DNA from: Telmatactis stephensoni
Taxonomy: Eukaryota > Cnidaria > Anthozoa > Actiniaria > Isophelliidae
DNA length: 64,000 nucleotides
Direction: 5' to 3'
NCBI GenBank assembly: GCA_029948255.1
Contig: JALIZF010001771.1
Coordinates: 62,001-126,000, forward strand
Of this stretch, positions 35,201-47,200 are shown one piece after another (the stretch's first letter is position 1; each line of letters starts with the position of its first letter). Made by a program: the position numbers and the translations under genes. The notes under the pieces were generated by a model. That model searched no databases. It was not told the DNA's origin and worked only from the letters and a program-made list of their open reading frames with translations.

Positions 35201-38200
35201 ACTACTGCACTGGCGTTTTCTAGATTCTTGGAAAGACTGTTTGCCATGGAGATCTGAGTTTCACCATCAGATCCACTTGTGTTCTGACGCTTCGAATTCT
35301 GGTTGGGGTGCGTGCTTGCTTCAAAATGACCAACCTACTATCAAGACGCGTGGTTACTGGGACATCACCGAACGCTCTTTGCCAATCACTGCTAAAGAGA
35401 CTCTGGCTCTACTCTATGCCCTCCAAAACCTCGCCAATGCTTGTCATGACGCCCGCGTCGACGTGTTCGTAGACAGCAAAGTTCTTGTAGCCAGTTGGGA
35501 AAAACAGGCCTCCAGGTCCCCGATCATCTCCGCCACTCTGAAGTCGATTTTTCAGTTTTGCGCCTCCAAGAACCTGGGTTTATCGCTTTTTCATATCTCG
35601 TCGGAAGAAAATCTCGCCGACGGACCTTCACGTGTCCTATCGGACCTGGACGCAACGCTGAGTGAGGATTCGTGGAAACTAATTGACCACATGTTTGGCC
35701 CCCACTCTATTGACCTCATGGCTTTGCCATCCAACGCACGACACGATCGCACTGGCCGCCGCCTTCGTTTCTTCGCGCCCGTACCTTGCCGAGATGCGTT
35801 GGGAACCAATGTGTTCTCCCAAAGCCTGGCTCCATACGAAAACGCTTATGTTTTTCCGCCTTTTGTTCTTGTTGGACCTCTGTTGAGATTTCTTTTGCCC
35901 CAAGGATGTTCCTTCTCCATAGTAGTTCCAGATCTTTGCCCAAGGAAGTACTGGTGGCCAATCCTTCAGCGAAGAGCGTCAGCTTCATTCAGGATTGGTC
36001 AAAGAGGTGACAAGTCGGTGCTTCTCTTTCCATCCAAGTCCGGACCGATCCCTTGGGTGGCTCGCGCTCTCCAATGGGACCTTTGGGTTTTCCGCGTTCC
36101 AGCAAGCCACTAATTTTTTGACTTTAACTTTAACTTTATTGGCTTTTTGATCCGAAACAGTGTAATATGATTTAATCTCTCTATTAAATTCAATCCCTAA
36201 GACAGCGAAACTCCCTATTGACCTTGCTGAATTAGATGATCGCTTAAGTACTCTCAGTGCCGTTAAAAAATGTAAGCCCTACGAGAAACAGAAATCCAGC
36301 CTTCGTAAGGAGCTCGAAAGCTTTCTAGTTTCGCTTCCTACGCCGAAGACCCTCGTTTCTGCCGCTCCAAGGGACGTCGCTAGATTTTTGGTGTGGAAAG
36401 ACAAGAGTGGGAAAACAAAAATTCATTTTCCATCTTGTTCGTCGTTCGGCTGCCAAAAAGGAAAACGTTGCTCATGCCCAACTAGGCTGGCATCAGGGAC
36501 TGTCGACAACCTCATAGGCAAACTACGATCCATTTTTACCGAAGCAGGCCGGGGTGGAGAATGGAATAACCTTTTAGGTGTAGGCAACCCAGCAGCGCAT
36601 TCTAGCATCAAAGCCTACCTGCGTCTTATTCGAGAAGAACAGGCCCAAGCCAGAGTCATCCCTAAACAATCTATTCCACTGTTTTTTGATAAGTTAGTCA
36701 AGTTATGTGCTCATCTAAAAACACTTGTTTTCTCACCAAGTTGTACTTCTTGTCAACGCTACATCGTTGCCAGGGATTTAGCTTTCTTCTGCTTGGAGTT
36801 TTATTCCGGAGATCGGGCGTCGGATTTGGGAAGAGTGTTAACTAAGGAAGTGGTCCGCCTCCAAGGGAATGAGGGCTTTCTTTTCCGTCATACATTTGGC
36901 AAAACCTTAAGAGGTGGTAACACTAACACGTTTGTGATTAAAAGATGCCAGGATGTCACAATATGCCCAGTAGCCAATTTAGAATTGTACGTTAAACTTT
37001 GTGATTTAATGTTGATAAATCTCCGTGATGGTTATCTATTTCGCGCGTTAAACAGCAAAGGAGAAATTTCTGGGTTACCTTTTATGGGGTCAGCGGTAGC
37101 CAACCGTCTTACTCTACATTTGAATAACGCCGGAATCAACAGTGGCGAAACTATGCATAGTTTCCGTAGTGGGTGTGCTATCACGCTTACTCTTCTTGGC
37201 GCCTCCCCTGAAGACATCGCTAGACATGTTGGCTGGCGTTCGCTAGAAACCTTAGAGCACTATACGCAGACTGGGAAAGTTATGAATGCTGACCGTTTGG
37301 CGTCGGCTTTAGCTAGCAGCACCTCGTCATCATCTCAGCAGGAAGTCCCGGCAGCAGCGATTGCTGCTCGAAATTTTTCTGTAAGGAATGAGCTGGGTGA
37401 TTTCCAGCCCGCTTTCCCGTAAATAAAATGGAATTTAATCTACACGGTTGCACAGGTTTATTTTCTGAGTTTTGGGAGTAGGTTCATATCTTTCGCTTTC
37501 TCTATCTGTTCTGGTCATATTTTTCCTTATAGTCTCGCTTTAAGGTGTGGAGTTTAAGCGAATGAGAGGAGGTCAAATCTCATTCTCCCATAACTTATTC
37601 CCACTGAGACCATAAGCGGGTAAATTTTACAGTGAAAATGGTTTACTATTTTCATTGTTAAAATTCCCCGCGAAATGCATTCAAACTCTGTTCAATCAAC
37701 GTGTCTCTCTTGGGACCATTTGTTTAGAATACCTCGCATCGCCATGACTTCTTTTACGCGTATTTAAGGAAACAAAGATCCTGTTTTAGGGCTTTTTCCT
37801 CGTAGTCAAACTAAGGACGCGTCGAAGGTCTCCTCGACCCCCCCCTCCTCCCCTTCGGCGACGTTACCTTTTTGAAACCACGCGCCTGCTTAACGTTATT
37901 TGGCGTTTCGCTCATGGTCTCGGTCAAATCTCATTCTCCCATAACTTATTCCCACTGAGACCATAAGCGGGTAAATTTTACAGTGAAAATGGTTTACTTT
38001 TTTTATTACCTTGTTGAGGATGATTTCTGGTGCAACATACTCAGGTGTCCCACAAAACGTCCATGTTTTACGACCAAAACCGATTTTCTTCGCAAAACCA
38101 AAATCGACCTTAGGATAAATGATAACAAAATAAGAAAACATATATGCTTGTATGTACTGACTGTTTATCATAGTGCCACGCGGCTTTCACATATTCTATC

Positions 38201-41200
38201 TAGTTTATCTCAGGAATGCCACTGACTCTGACTCTCGTATAACGTGCACTCAACAGGCATTTCAATTTCCGCTATTTTTCTCTTTTATTCTTTCAATTTC
38301 GTCTGTAGGTATGGATATCAGTTAGAGGGGGTCTTATTCCCAGGAGCCTTACCAGTTTTACGTAACCTTGACTGTCAAGGAGGAGGTTTTCAGGCTGCAT
38401 AAAAAGGAACAATATTGTAATATCAATAATGTTAAGTTAAGTTAAAACTAAAGACAAGGAACGTTTTGAGAACTGACTGACTGACTGACTGACTGACTGA
38501 CTGACTGATTGGATGGATTGATGCGTATGCATGGATGGATGGATGGATAGCTGAAACTGAAGCAACCGAATAGATGGATGAACGGACTTAACAACGAAAG
38601 AGTAGATAAGTGAAATGATATATAAGTCAACGTGAAAAAGTGGAATTTTGATAAAGTAAAAAGTAAAGTAAAGCAACCATATTTAACGTCGATAACTCGT
38701 AACAGTAATTCAACTGACAAACCTGAGGTCGACGGTGCGCTTATTTTACTCCCCTCTCTCCATCAGTGCTCCGTTTTAAGCTTAAGGGTATTTAAAGCTA
38801 ATTAAAGCTACACAGATTGGAAAGAAGTCGAAACAAGGATATGAGGTCTGGCTGGGGATCGAACTCGGGACCTCTCGCACCGAAGGCCGCGCACTAACCA
38901 ACTGTGCCATCCTTGCTCCTGAGAAAGCCTCCTGAGAAAGCCTCCTCATAAGAAAAAATGGAATAGAGACAGGAACAAACCAGCAACGAACGAAAAAACG
39001 AATTCATATGTCAACAATGAAGTGAATGACTTAGCAAATGATTCTTGTTATTTGATCATCATATATACCTTTAGGTCTCTATAAACGATCCCCTTGCCGT
39101 GTAGATAGTCAAATGCTTCCACGACACAAGCAATACAAAAACGAGCAGTGATGTCATCAAAACTTCCCCTGAGGTAACAAACAACACAATGTTTTGATTG
39201 GATAATACAAAGATGTTAATTTATCAAAACTTTGAGACATAACTGTAGGGTACTTGTGTATGGTCAGCGGTTGACCGTGTAAGTAGTGGAGCAATAAAGA
39301 TGGCGGACGTCCGGAAGGACTTGTTGTGAGTTTAATCTGTTTCAATCTCGTGGATACTCTGGCCATCGATACTACAACAACTCGACTTCGTCTCGTGGCG
39401 TACCATTTCGTTCTCGCCACATTTTGACATCTTCTGTGCCTCTATTAATATTTCAAACAATCGAAGCGCGCATAAGATTCAATGACGTCATCTATGCGTG
39501 TGTACCATACTCGTACACAGTTCTCGACCAATCAGAGCGTGCGTAATATACCAATTATTATATAATTGATAAATAGATCATGGCCAGACTGTGCAAATAT
39601 GTGGAGACACCAAAGGCTGGCACAATATATTTAATTTGACTTTGGGCCTGGTTGCTTGAAGATTGGTTAGCATTAACCCAGGTTTAACTCCAATGGTTTT
39701 CTTTAGACTTAACCCTTTGCTATTGCTATCCCACCTTCTTGTAACCGGGCCCTGGAGCACAACTTTAATCAGTTTGGCTACAGCATGCCTTGGTCCTTTT
39801 CCTACATACGGACATTTTTCAAAGTTACGAAAAATGCTTGATTGTGGAGTGCCTCAAGGATTTAATGAGGGTCTCAACCCATTGAGAAGGTTATTAATTA
39901 CTTACAATGTTTACAGATGAAACTTACCAATCTCTCAGTATGGTCCATAACTCTCCACCAAGACATGCCTCTAACAGCATATATACGTACTTCCTGTCTT
40001 TAAATGTACGGTACATTCTGCAAGTATATACAAAGGCATTGAATTAATAATAGATTTCGGTTGTCATTGTACAGAGGTGGTCATTGTACAGAGGTGGTCA
40101 TTGTACAGAGGTGGTCGCTGTAGAGAGGTGGTCATTGTACAGAGGTGGTCATTGTACAGAGGTAGTCATTGTAGCTAGGTTGTTATTGTAGAAAGGTCGT
40201 CATTGTAGAGATCTCAAGAGAGCTGTAACAGTGCTTACTTGCAGATAAACGGTGAATTAGTCTCCAGTAAGATTTTCTTTTCAGAGTACACATGTTCCTG
40301 TTGCTTGGTTTCCAGAATGTGTTTTTTCTTCAGGCATTTCAATGCATAGGTACTTTTATCCTTCACGTTCTGGATCTAAAACAAAAGATAAAAAATTTCC
40401 CATAACTGAATGCCTGTACCTAAAACTGATTTCAGCCATCTTTGTTCATCGTCGCTATGAACACAAATCAAGGTGAAATTGACATGAGTTCCAAACTTTT
40501 ATCGAAGTCAATAACTAGAAATCAGTCTAAAGGGTGTCAATGGGGTTAACCGTCAACCGTCAAACGGCCTAAATTTTAACCGTCAACCGTGAAATGAGGG
40601 AAATTGTAACTGTCAAGTGTCAAAAAAATTAACCGTCAAATACACTCTGAAACAATTTTTCTAAGTTATTTTTCAAAATGCGCGTATTTTTCAAGACGTT
40701 ATAACAATTTCACTATTTCAATATCGTTAAAACTTTATAAAAGCCATACTGAACTTCATGTTGTCGCAGAACTGCTGGCTCGTCGCAAGCATATTGATAG
40801 GGGAGGCTGGATCAGTCTACCATTGTCGGCTGGGAATAGTGAATGCTTCAGAATGACCTGTATAAGTATCAGAGGTACCGCTAGTTTTTGGAAAGTGGAA
40901 TGAATTTTTTTTTAGATAACTCTTATTTCAAGGAATGTGCATGTTTTTCTAAATTACGCAAAAATTTGAAAGCATCAAGCTAATGTAAAGAGTTTATGTA
41001 GTTTTCTTCGTTGAAACCTGAATTTTAAGCCAAGAAAAATTAGAGAAGAGAAATAGAATCCATTAAAAACAGAAAAAAAGAAAAAAAAAGAAAAAGTTGT
41101 TGGCGCCGACAGGACTCGAACCCGTTACCCAATGAAATTAGTATGCTAATTTCATGTAAAACCCCCAAAAATCGACCATGCATCCAGACAAATTGCTGAA

Positions 41201-44200
41201 TCATCGCATGTTACGTATAGGAAGAAGATTTCGGCTCCTTCCGCGCTATCGGTAGAACGCAGCAAGCTTCGCGGTCAAAGAGGGAGGAAACAGTCGGATC
41301 CTAGGCCGTAAATGACTGCACCTTACCACTAGACTAACTGGACTACTAAGGGATTTGGAGGACAAAATAACCTAGTGTATTCTTTGAATTGGCTATCTAT
41401 TGTTGTGCAAATTACGCGATCCCGTGGCGCAGTTGGAAAACCCTTGAACTGTGAAGCAAATGAGCAGATGAAAAAGTCGGGTTCGAAACCGGCTAGGGGT
41501 CCATCCTTTTTTCCTTTTTCCTTTTTTTTTTTTTTTCTTTTTTCTTTTCCCCTGTTTCAAAATCAGAATTAGTTGTTAACTAAACGAGAGATAGAAAAGA
41601 GAGAAACAGAAAAATATTGAAAGAATAAAAAATGATGAAAAATACTTCAGTTGTTAAAATTAAGAAATCGTTAAAATATATAGCTAAAGTTCGGAGTTTC
41701 GATAAAACTATAATTCACCATGCAGTATTTATATACCAAAAGTTCATTTAGAGAGAAACGCAACAATATGCCTAGTTTCTTTAGGAAAACGTACTAGTAT
41801 CCTAAGCTAAGCGGCTATTTTCTGTGGGAGGAGGGGGGGGGGGGGGGAGTTCAAACCGTTCGTTTAAACCTTCGAGCCACCCAAAGCGACGGGCCTGGAA
41901 CTAATCCTTCACCATATCGAATGGTCAAATATTGCAACAGTAACAATAGCCTTTGCAGCAGGGGAATGGGAGCTAGACTAATAATGGCTGCGAAGGAGAC
42001 GATGTAATTTCATCAAAATTGATGGTTAATTTTTGGTTAGTAATATTTAATTGGCTTATTTTAACCGTCAAAGAGTAGAATTAACCGTTAACCGTCAAAA
42101 CACCGAATTTCTTATCGTCAGCCGTCAAAAAGGCAAAATTTTAACCGTCAACCGTCAAAGCTATGCCCCCATTGAGACCCTCAGTCTAGGATCAGCTGTG
42201 TAATTCATCGAAGAAAAATGGAAGCGCGGTCAACAACAACAATAAAAACTGCATCGAGCCACCTTAATACAAGCACCTTGTGTCGATTTGGCACTATTTC
42301 TGTTACAAATTGCAAATTTAAGTAAAATTTCTAGCAAACTTCTGATGGCTACAAAAATCATTGTTACAATATAGGTGTTTTATTACGTACCAGTTCCACT
42401 CGTCCAAATCCTCCAGTCCCAAGTGTTGATATAATTTCCAGGTCTTCCAACGTCAAGTCTTCAAGTTTTTTTGAAATCTTTCTTTCCGCTACTGGTTTTT
42501 GATCGGCACTATCTGAGAGATACCTGCACAGAAGAACAAACCACTACATCATTTGTGTATTGTTCTCTAGATTAGTTTTGATACTGTTATCTTACTAGTT
42601 TCTATAAAAATTGCCCTTATTCATAATGACGTCACGGTTTGTTTATGAGGGGTCAGAATCGTCTACAACAATAGGAATTTGAACAAAATTCGCTCTGCTG
42701 AGAAAAGTTTACTCTCAAATTGTCTGGTTTCCAAATATAAGATGTACTGATGTGTAATACACAATATTTACTGTATTTGGTGGCTGTTACTGCTTTTCTA
42801 CGGTCTACAAAACGCATTTAATATCGATTTTCTTTGTGTTGTTACTGTTTTGTCCCCCTCCCACGACATGATCCTTAGCGTTTAAACAATAATTGTTTGA
42901 TGTGACGTCATAATAACATAAAGGCAATTAGTTTCTTTTTTCCACGATCACGCTTCTAATCAACTCTACACGAACACCACAGAATCATTCTCAATCATTC
43001 TGGCTTTGCAGCGCAAGTAAGAAGTGTAGGAAACAGTAAATAATACGCCGGTGCTCCCCTCCCCAACCCCACCCCGAGGAAGTGATGGAGATGTACATTT
43101 CTTCTATTGCCTTGTATGGAGACAGGACAGCATAACCAAGAGACTGAAAGACGTGTCACGTGTCGGGTTGCCGAGCATTTCGGCCATTTTTAAAACTGTT
43201 TGTGACCACTAGCAACTTGAAATAGAATAAATCAGCCAATCAAAGCGTGCGTTATATGGAGAAAACGAAGCGTGGTTTATACTTTGATAAACTTTAGAAA
43301 TTCAACCAATCAGAGCGCGCGTAAGATTGAATCTATGCTATAAAAATATTTGCCATGCATCTTACAGCGCGAGCTGAATTCGTTCGAACCAAGTTCTAAG
43401 AATTGTTTAAACATGGGGAAACACGTGAAATTTGGCTGTCAAAGGTTAGTTCTTATAACGCGCACGAACTCTCAGTATCCTGGTCATGTTTCCCTGGCGA
43501 AGCATAATCAAACCCTTGGGTACTACGCAGTTTATTCATCGCTACACATTTCCTACATACCTCCTGGCTCCTCGCTCCTCGTCACCATAATCTCGTTGCC
43601 TCAACTCATTCAGATTACCAATCAAAGTCTTGAAGGCCCTGAAAATTAAAGTTCACATTCGTCGAATAAGTCAAAACAGGGAGAAAGAGACAGAAATAAA
43701 TATATGAAGACGGTCGAAACGAGGGGGAAATGAACGGGTGAGGCAAAGATGGATGGATGAAAAAGAAATGATTAAAAGAATAAAGCAATGAAAGGACGTA
43801 ACAGAAGAGTGAATGAAGCAACTCACGTTCGATCAATGACTAAGCACTCAACGCCATTTCCTTCTGATATGACACTAGCTGTCCGTCTGTCTTCACTGAA
43901 GTACAACAATAAACATATCAGCTATTTACAGTTCCATAAAACGGTAAAGCACAAGAAACCATGATACTAAGAGAGCGAAACTCAGTATTGATGTCTGTAC
44001 GATGTTCGTGACGACTAAGGCTAATTTTAGTAACTTCGCCATCGCGCGCGCAAGGCTCTGAAACAATAGAATTTGATTTTTGACGTGAGCGCGGACGGGA
44101 CCGTTTGCTTTTGGCAATCATATTTGGTGTTTGAGAGCCTTGCGCGCGCGATGGCGAAGTTACTAATAATAGCCTTAGTCGCCACGAACATCGCACAGAC

Positions 44201-47200
44201 ATCAATACTGAGTTTCGCTCTCTTAGTATTATGGTCTCTTGGTAAAGCATTAATATTTAGCGTCGGTAGTTCCTTCAGACGAAGCTGATCTCCCAGGAAG
44301 CTGACAGTGCGCTCCAATAGTGCTCTGTTTTAAAGGTATTTAAAGGTTATTAAATATTAAAGCTACACAGAATGGGAAGAAGTTGAAACAAGTGTGAGGT
44401 GACTGGGAATCGAGCTCGGAACCTCTCGCACCGAAGGCCGCGCACTAACCGACTGTACTACACGTACTCCTGTAAATATCAATTCTCAATTTTTTGTTGC
44501 GTGACAAGTTGAGATCGCGAGGTGAAAAACGCGCAACATCGATCAAAAACCTGCAACGCAACAATGTTGCGCGACAAGTTGAGGGTTCTTGTGTCTCGTA
44601 TTTCGCCGCCTTTACCTAAGAAGTGCTTTCTCTCCAAAGTAATCTCCCTTCTTCAGTATTCGTATCTCCTTTGGATTATCATGACCTTCGATTCGTTGCG
44701 TTACTCGCGCCTAAAAACATAACGTCATCCAGTGATGCAAATTTCTTTATTTGTTATATTTAGAGCAGAGTTTATATGAGTGTGAAACGGTCCGCGCCGT
44801 ACCGTGACCGTGTCAGTGCTGTGTTGTCTATAAAAACATTCGAAATTCCTGCCGTAACCGTGCCGTTACCGTGCGGTGCCGTTTTCAAAGTTAGAGCGGT
44901 TTTCATATGAGTGGGAAACGGTACGGTCCGTACCGTGACCGTGTCAGTACCGTAATGTCTATAAAAACATTCAAAAATTCTGCCGTAACTGTGTCGTAAC
45001 CGTGTCGTGCGGTGACCGTACTGTTTCCCAGTCATACGAAATCTACTTTAAAATCATAAGTAAAGGCGTTCTTAGATGGTGCAGATTTTACTGAAACTTG
45101 TCTCACAATGGTTATGCGAAACCACGAACCATTGCAGGGGTGTTAAACGGCGCAACGCCGAAAAATGTTGCTGCAATCGTTTTCTTGCAATGATTTTGGG
45201 CGATGCACGGTATTACACACTGGAATGGTTCGTGCAACTTGTTTAGCAATACCATTGCGAGACGAATTGCAGCAAAGAATGCGCCGTGTAACAGCGTCTT
45301 AAAGAAAAGCAAAGTAAAGTAAAGTAAAGCGACCATATTTAACGTCGATAACTCGTAACAGTAATTCAACTGAAAAACCTGAGGTCGACGGTGCGCTCAT
45401 TTTACTCCCCTCTCTCCATCAGTGCTCCGTTTTAAGGGTATTTAAAGCTAATCAAAGCTACACAGATTGGAAAGAAGTCGAAACAAGGATGTGAGGTCTG
45501 GGGGATCGAACTCGGGACCTCTCGCACCGAAGGCCGCGCACTAACCAACTGTGCCATCCTTGCTCTAAAAACGGAAAAGACTCAGCTCTTGATTTTCTTC
45601 GTCTTCTAAAAGTCCCGGGAGTCCTTTTACACCATGCAGGGGTTGAAAATCAAGCTCGGTTTTGTAACATCGGAGCCCTTTACAGCTTGAAATCACGATT
45701 TAGAATTCCCGGCCTTCCTCGGCAATCTCCACAGGGTTCCCAGTTGATTTTTTCAGAAATACTTATATAAAACGTTTATTTATATGATGTATTTCTAGAT
45801 TGAAATGGACGTGACTAGGCTTTATTGGCACTTTAAAGTTAGATTCGTTATAGTTTCTTACCGTTCCTCGACTGATTATGTAAAAGGTGTCACCTTTTTC
45901 TCCTTCCCTGATGATGAAATCACCAGCATGGTAGAAGTCCTAGGGAAAATCGAATGCATAAAATAATAATAATAATAATACTTGTTTTTTCTAATATGAT
46001 GATAGATTGATAATAGTGATGATGATGATGGTGGCGGGATGATAACGATGATGATAATGATAATAATGATGCAACGATGCAACTTTTCTCGCAACTTGTT
46101 CTGCAACATTGCGCGCAACATATTGCACTCGTGTGCCAGCCCCTGACTTTCACGAGCGACGGAAGCAAAAGCAGAAGCAAGATGCGCAAACTCAGTGTTG
46201 CATTTCTCGAGAGAGGACAATAATTGCTCGTGAAAACTTGGGCTTTAGGATCGATTTTTACTTCTGGAAGTTTGTCTGCAACGTTGCGCCCAACATTGCT
46301 GAGGTGGAAACACGGTGCAACGCCCAATTTGGAAAACAACGTTACATCGTGTGTAATGACCAAACCAGTAAACTGGTAAAGATAGGGAAACAAGGGTGGC
46401 CGCGCCAGTCTGTCACCAACTGTGGTCCCGGGTTCGATTCCCGGATCGGGCACCACATGTGACTTGAGTTTGTTAGTTCGTTCTCTCCCTTGCTTCGAGG
46501 GTTTATTTTTCCCCGGGTCCTCTGGTTCTCCTCCTTCATTAAAAACGGACTAGCGAGCTGAGCGTTGTATGAATAAAATGTCAGAATGTAGTGGTAGTGT
46601 GTGTGTGAGTACAATGTCCCTCAATTAGTACGCAAGCGCTAAACGACATTGGACACTTGACACAGTTATAAAAATTATCATTAAAGATGATGATATGATT
46701 ATTCTGATTATGATGGTTATTATCATGATGATGGCAGTGATAATGATGATGTCGGTTGTATACAATATTACTTACCACTTCAAGAACATCAGCCAGCTTT
46801 GAAAGAAGTTGATTTGGCAAGTTTTTGAGTAATGGAACACTAAAAAAAGAAGAGGAACAGCTGTTATTCGATCTTACTGAAAAGCTAATAACTATTTTAT
46901 GTAAGCTGCAACTAAATCTTTGGGCGTATGGTATTCGATATCACGGCCGTATTGAAGAGAAAATCTATAAAACAGCACTACTAATGGACTTATATTGCTT
47001 AGATACATAACGAAATGAAATGAAATGAAAACTTTATTTAAGGAGGAGACCTCATCACCCTTAAGTGTTTTTCATGAGGGACCTCCATAACCATGAACTA
47101 TTACACCAACCGTGCGTCGTTCTCAAATAAACTGGTGACACGTGGTCGGTTTTAGCACGAAACCAGGGATCCATTTCTCAAAAGACCCGATACCCGATAC

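Larger units (their letters stand above)
31069..37998 (+). mobile_element. Complete Ngaro-type tyrosine-recombinase retrotransposon
   Basis: The order A1 (31069-31261), coding region, B1 (37571-37647), A2 (37643-37835), B2 (37922-37998) is the split-direct-repeat layout of Ngaro-like YR retrotransposons. It encodes a gag-like protein with a zinc knuckle, an RT/RNase H protein and a tyrosine recombinase, in that order. A1 and A2 read identical over 193 bp and B1 and B2 over 77 bp, so the insertion looks young and possibly competent. The outer ends and the B1/A2 joint share TTAC or TTTAC, a plausible recombination core. It sits antisense within a kinase intron; the intron donor on the kinase strand lies only about a dozen bases from B2. 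No terminal inverted repeats or DDE integrase are present, which excludes LTR and DIRS-1 layouts. Confidence 0.93.
40530..42180. mobile_element. Non-autonomous hAT-like element of about 1.65 kb
   Basis: Short inverted ends GGGTGTCAATGGGG / CCCCATTGAGACCC are flanked by the 8 bp direct repeat TCAGTCTA (40522-40529 and 42181-42188). Subterminal arrays of AACCGTCAA units occur near both ends, as is common for hAT transposase sites. No transposase frame is present. The interior carries tRNA-like pieces (41095-41345, 41415-41505) and a poly-G run (41829-41847). It lies in the kinase intron between 42391 and 40375. Confidence 0.7.

Noticed and set aside
31069..37998. LTR retrotransposon
   Set aside because: The repeats are split (A1...B1-A2-B2) and the element has a tyrosine recombinase but no protease or DDE integrase.
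40058..40212. CRISPR-like array
   Set aside because: The units are contiguous 17-18 bp repeats without spacers, in a eukaryotic intron.
41415..41505. Functional tRNA gene
   Set aside because: A and B boxes are good, but the acceptor stem is only about five pairs and no clean anticodon arm can be drawn.
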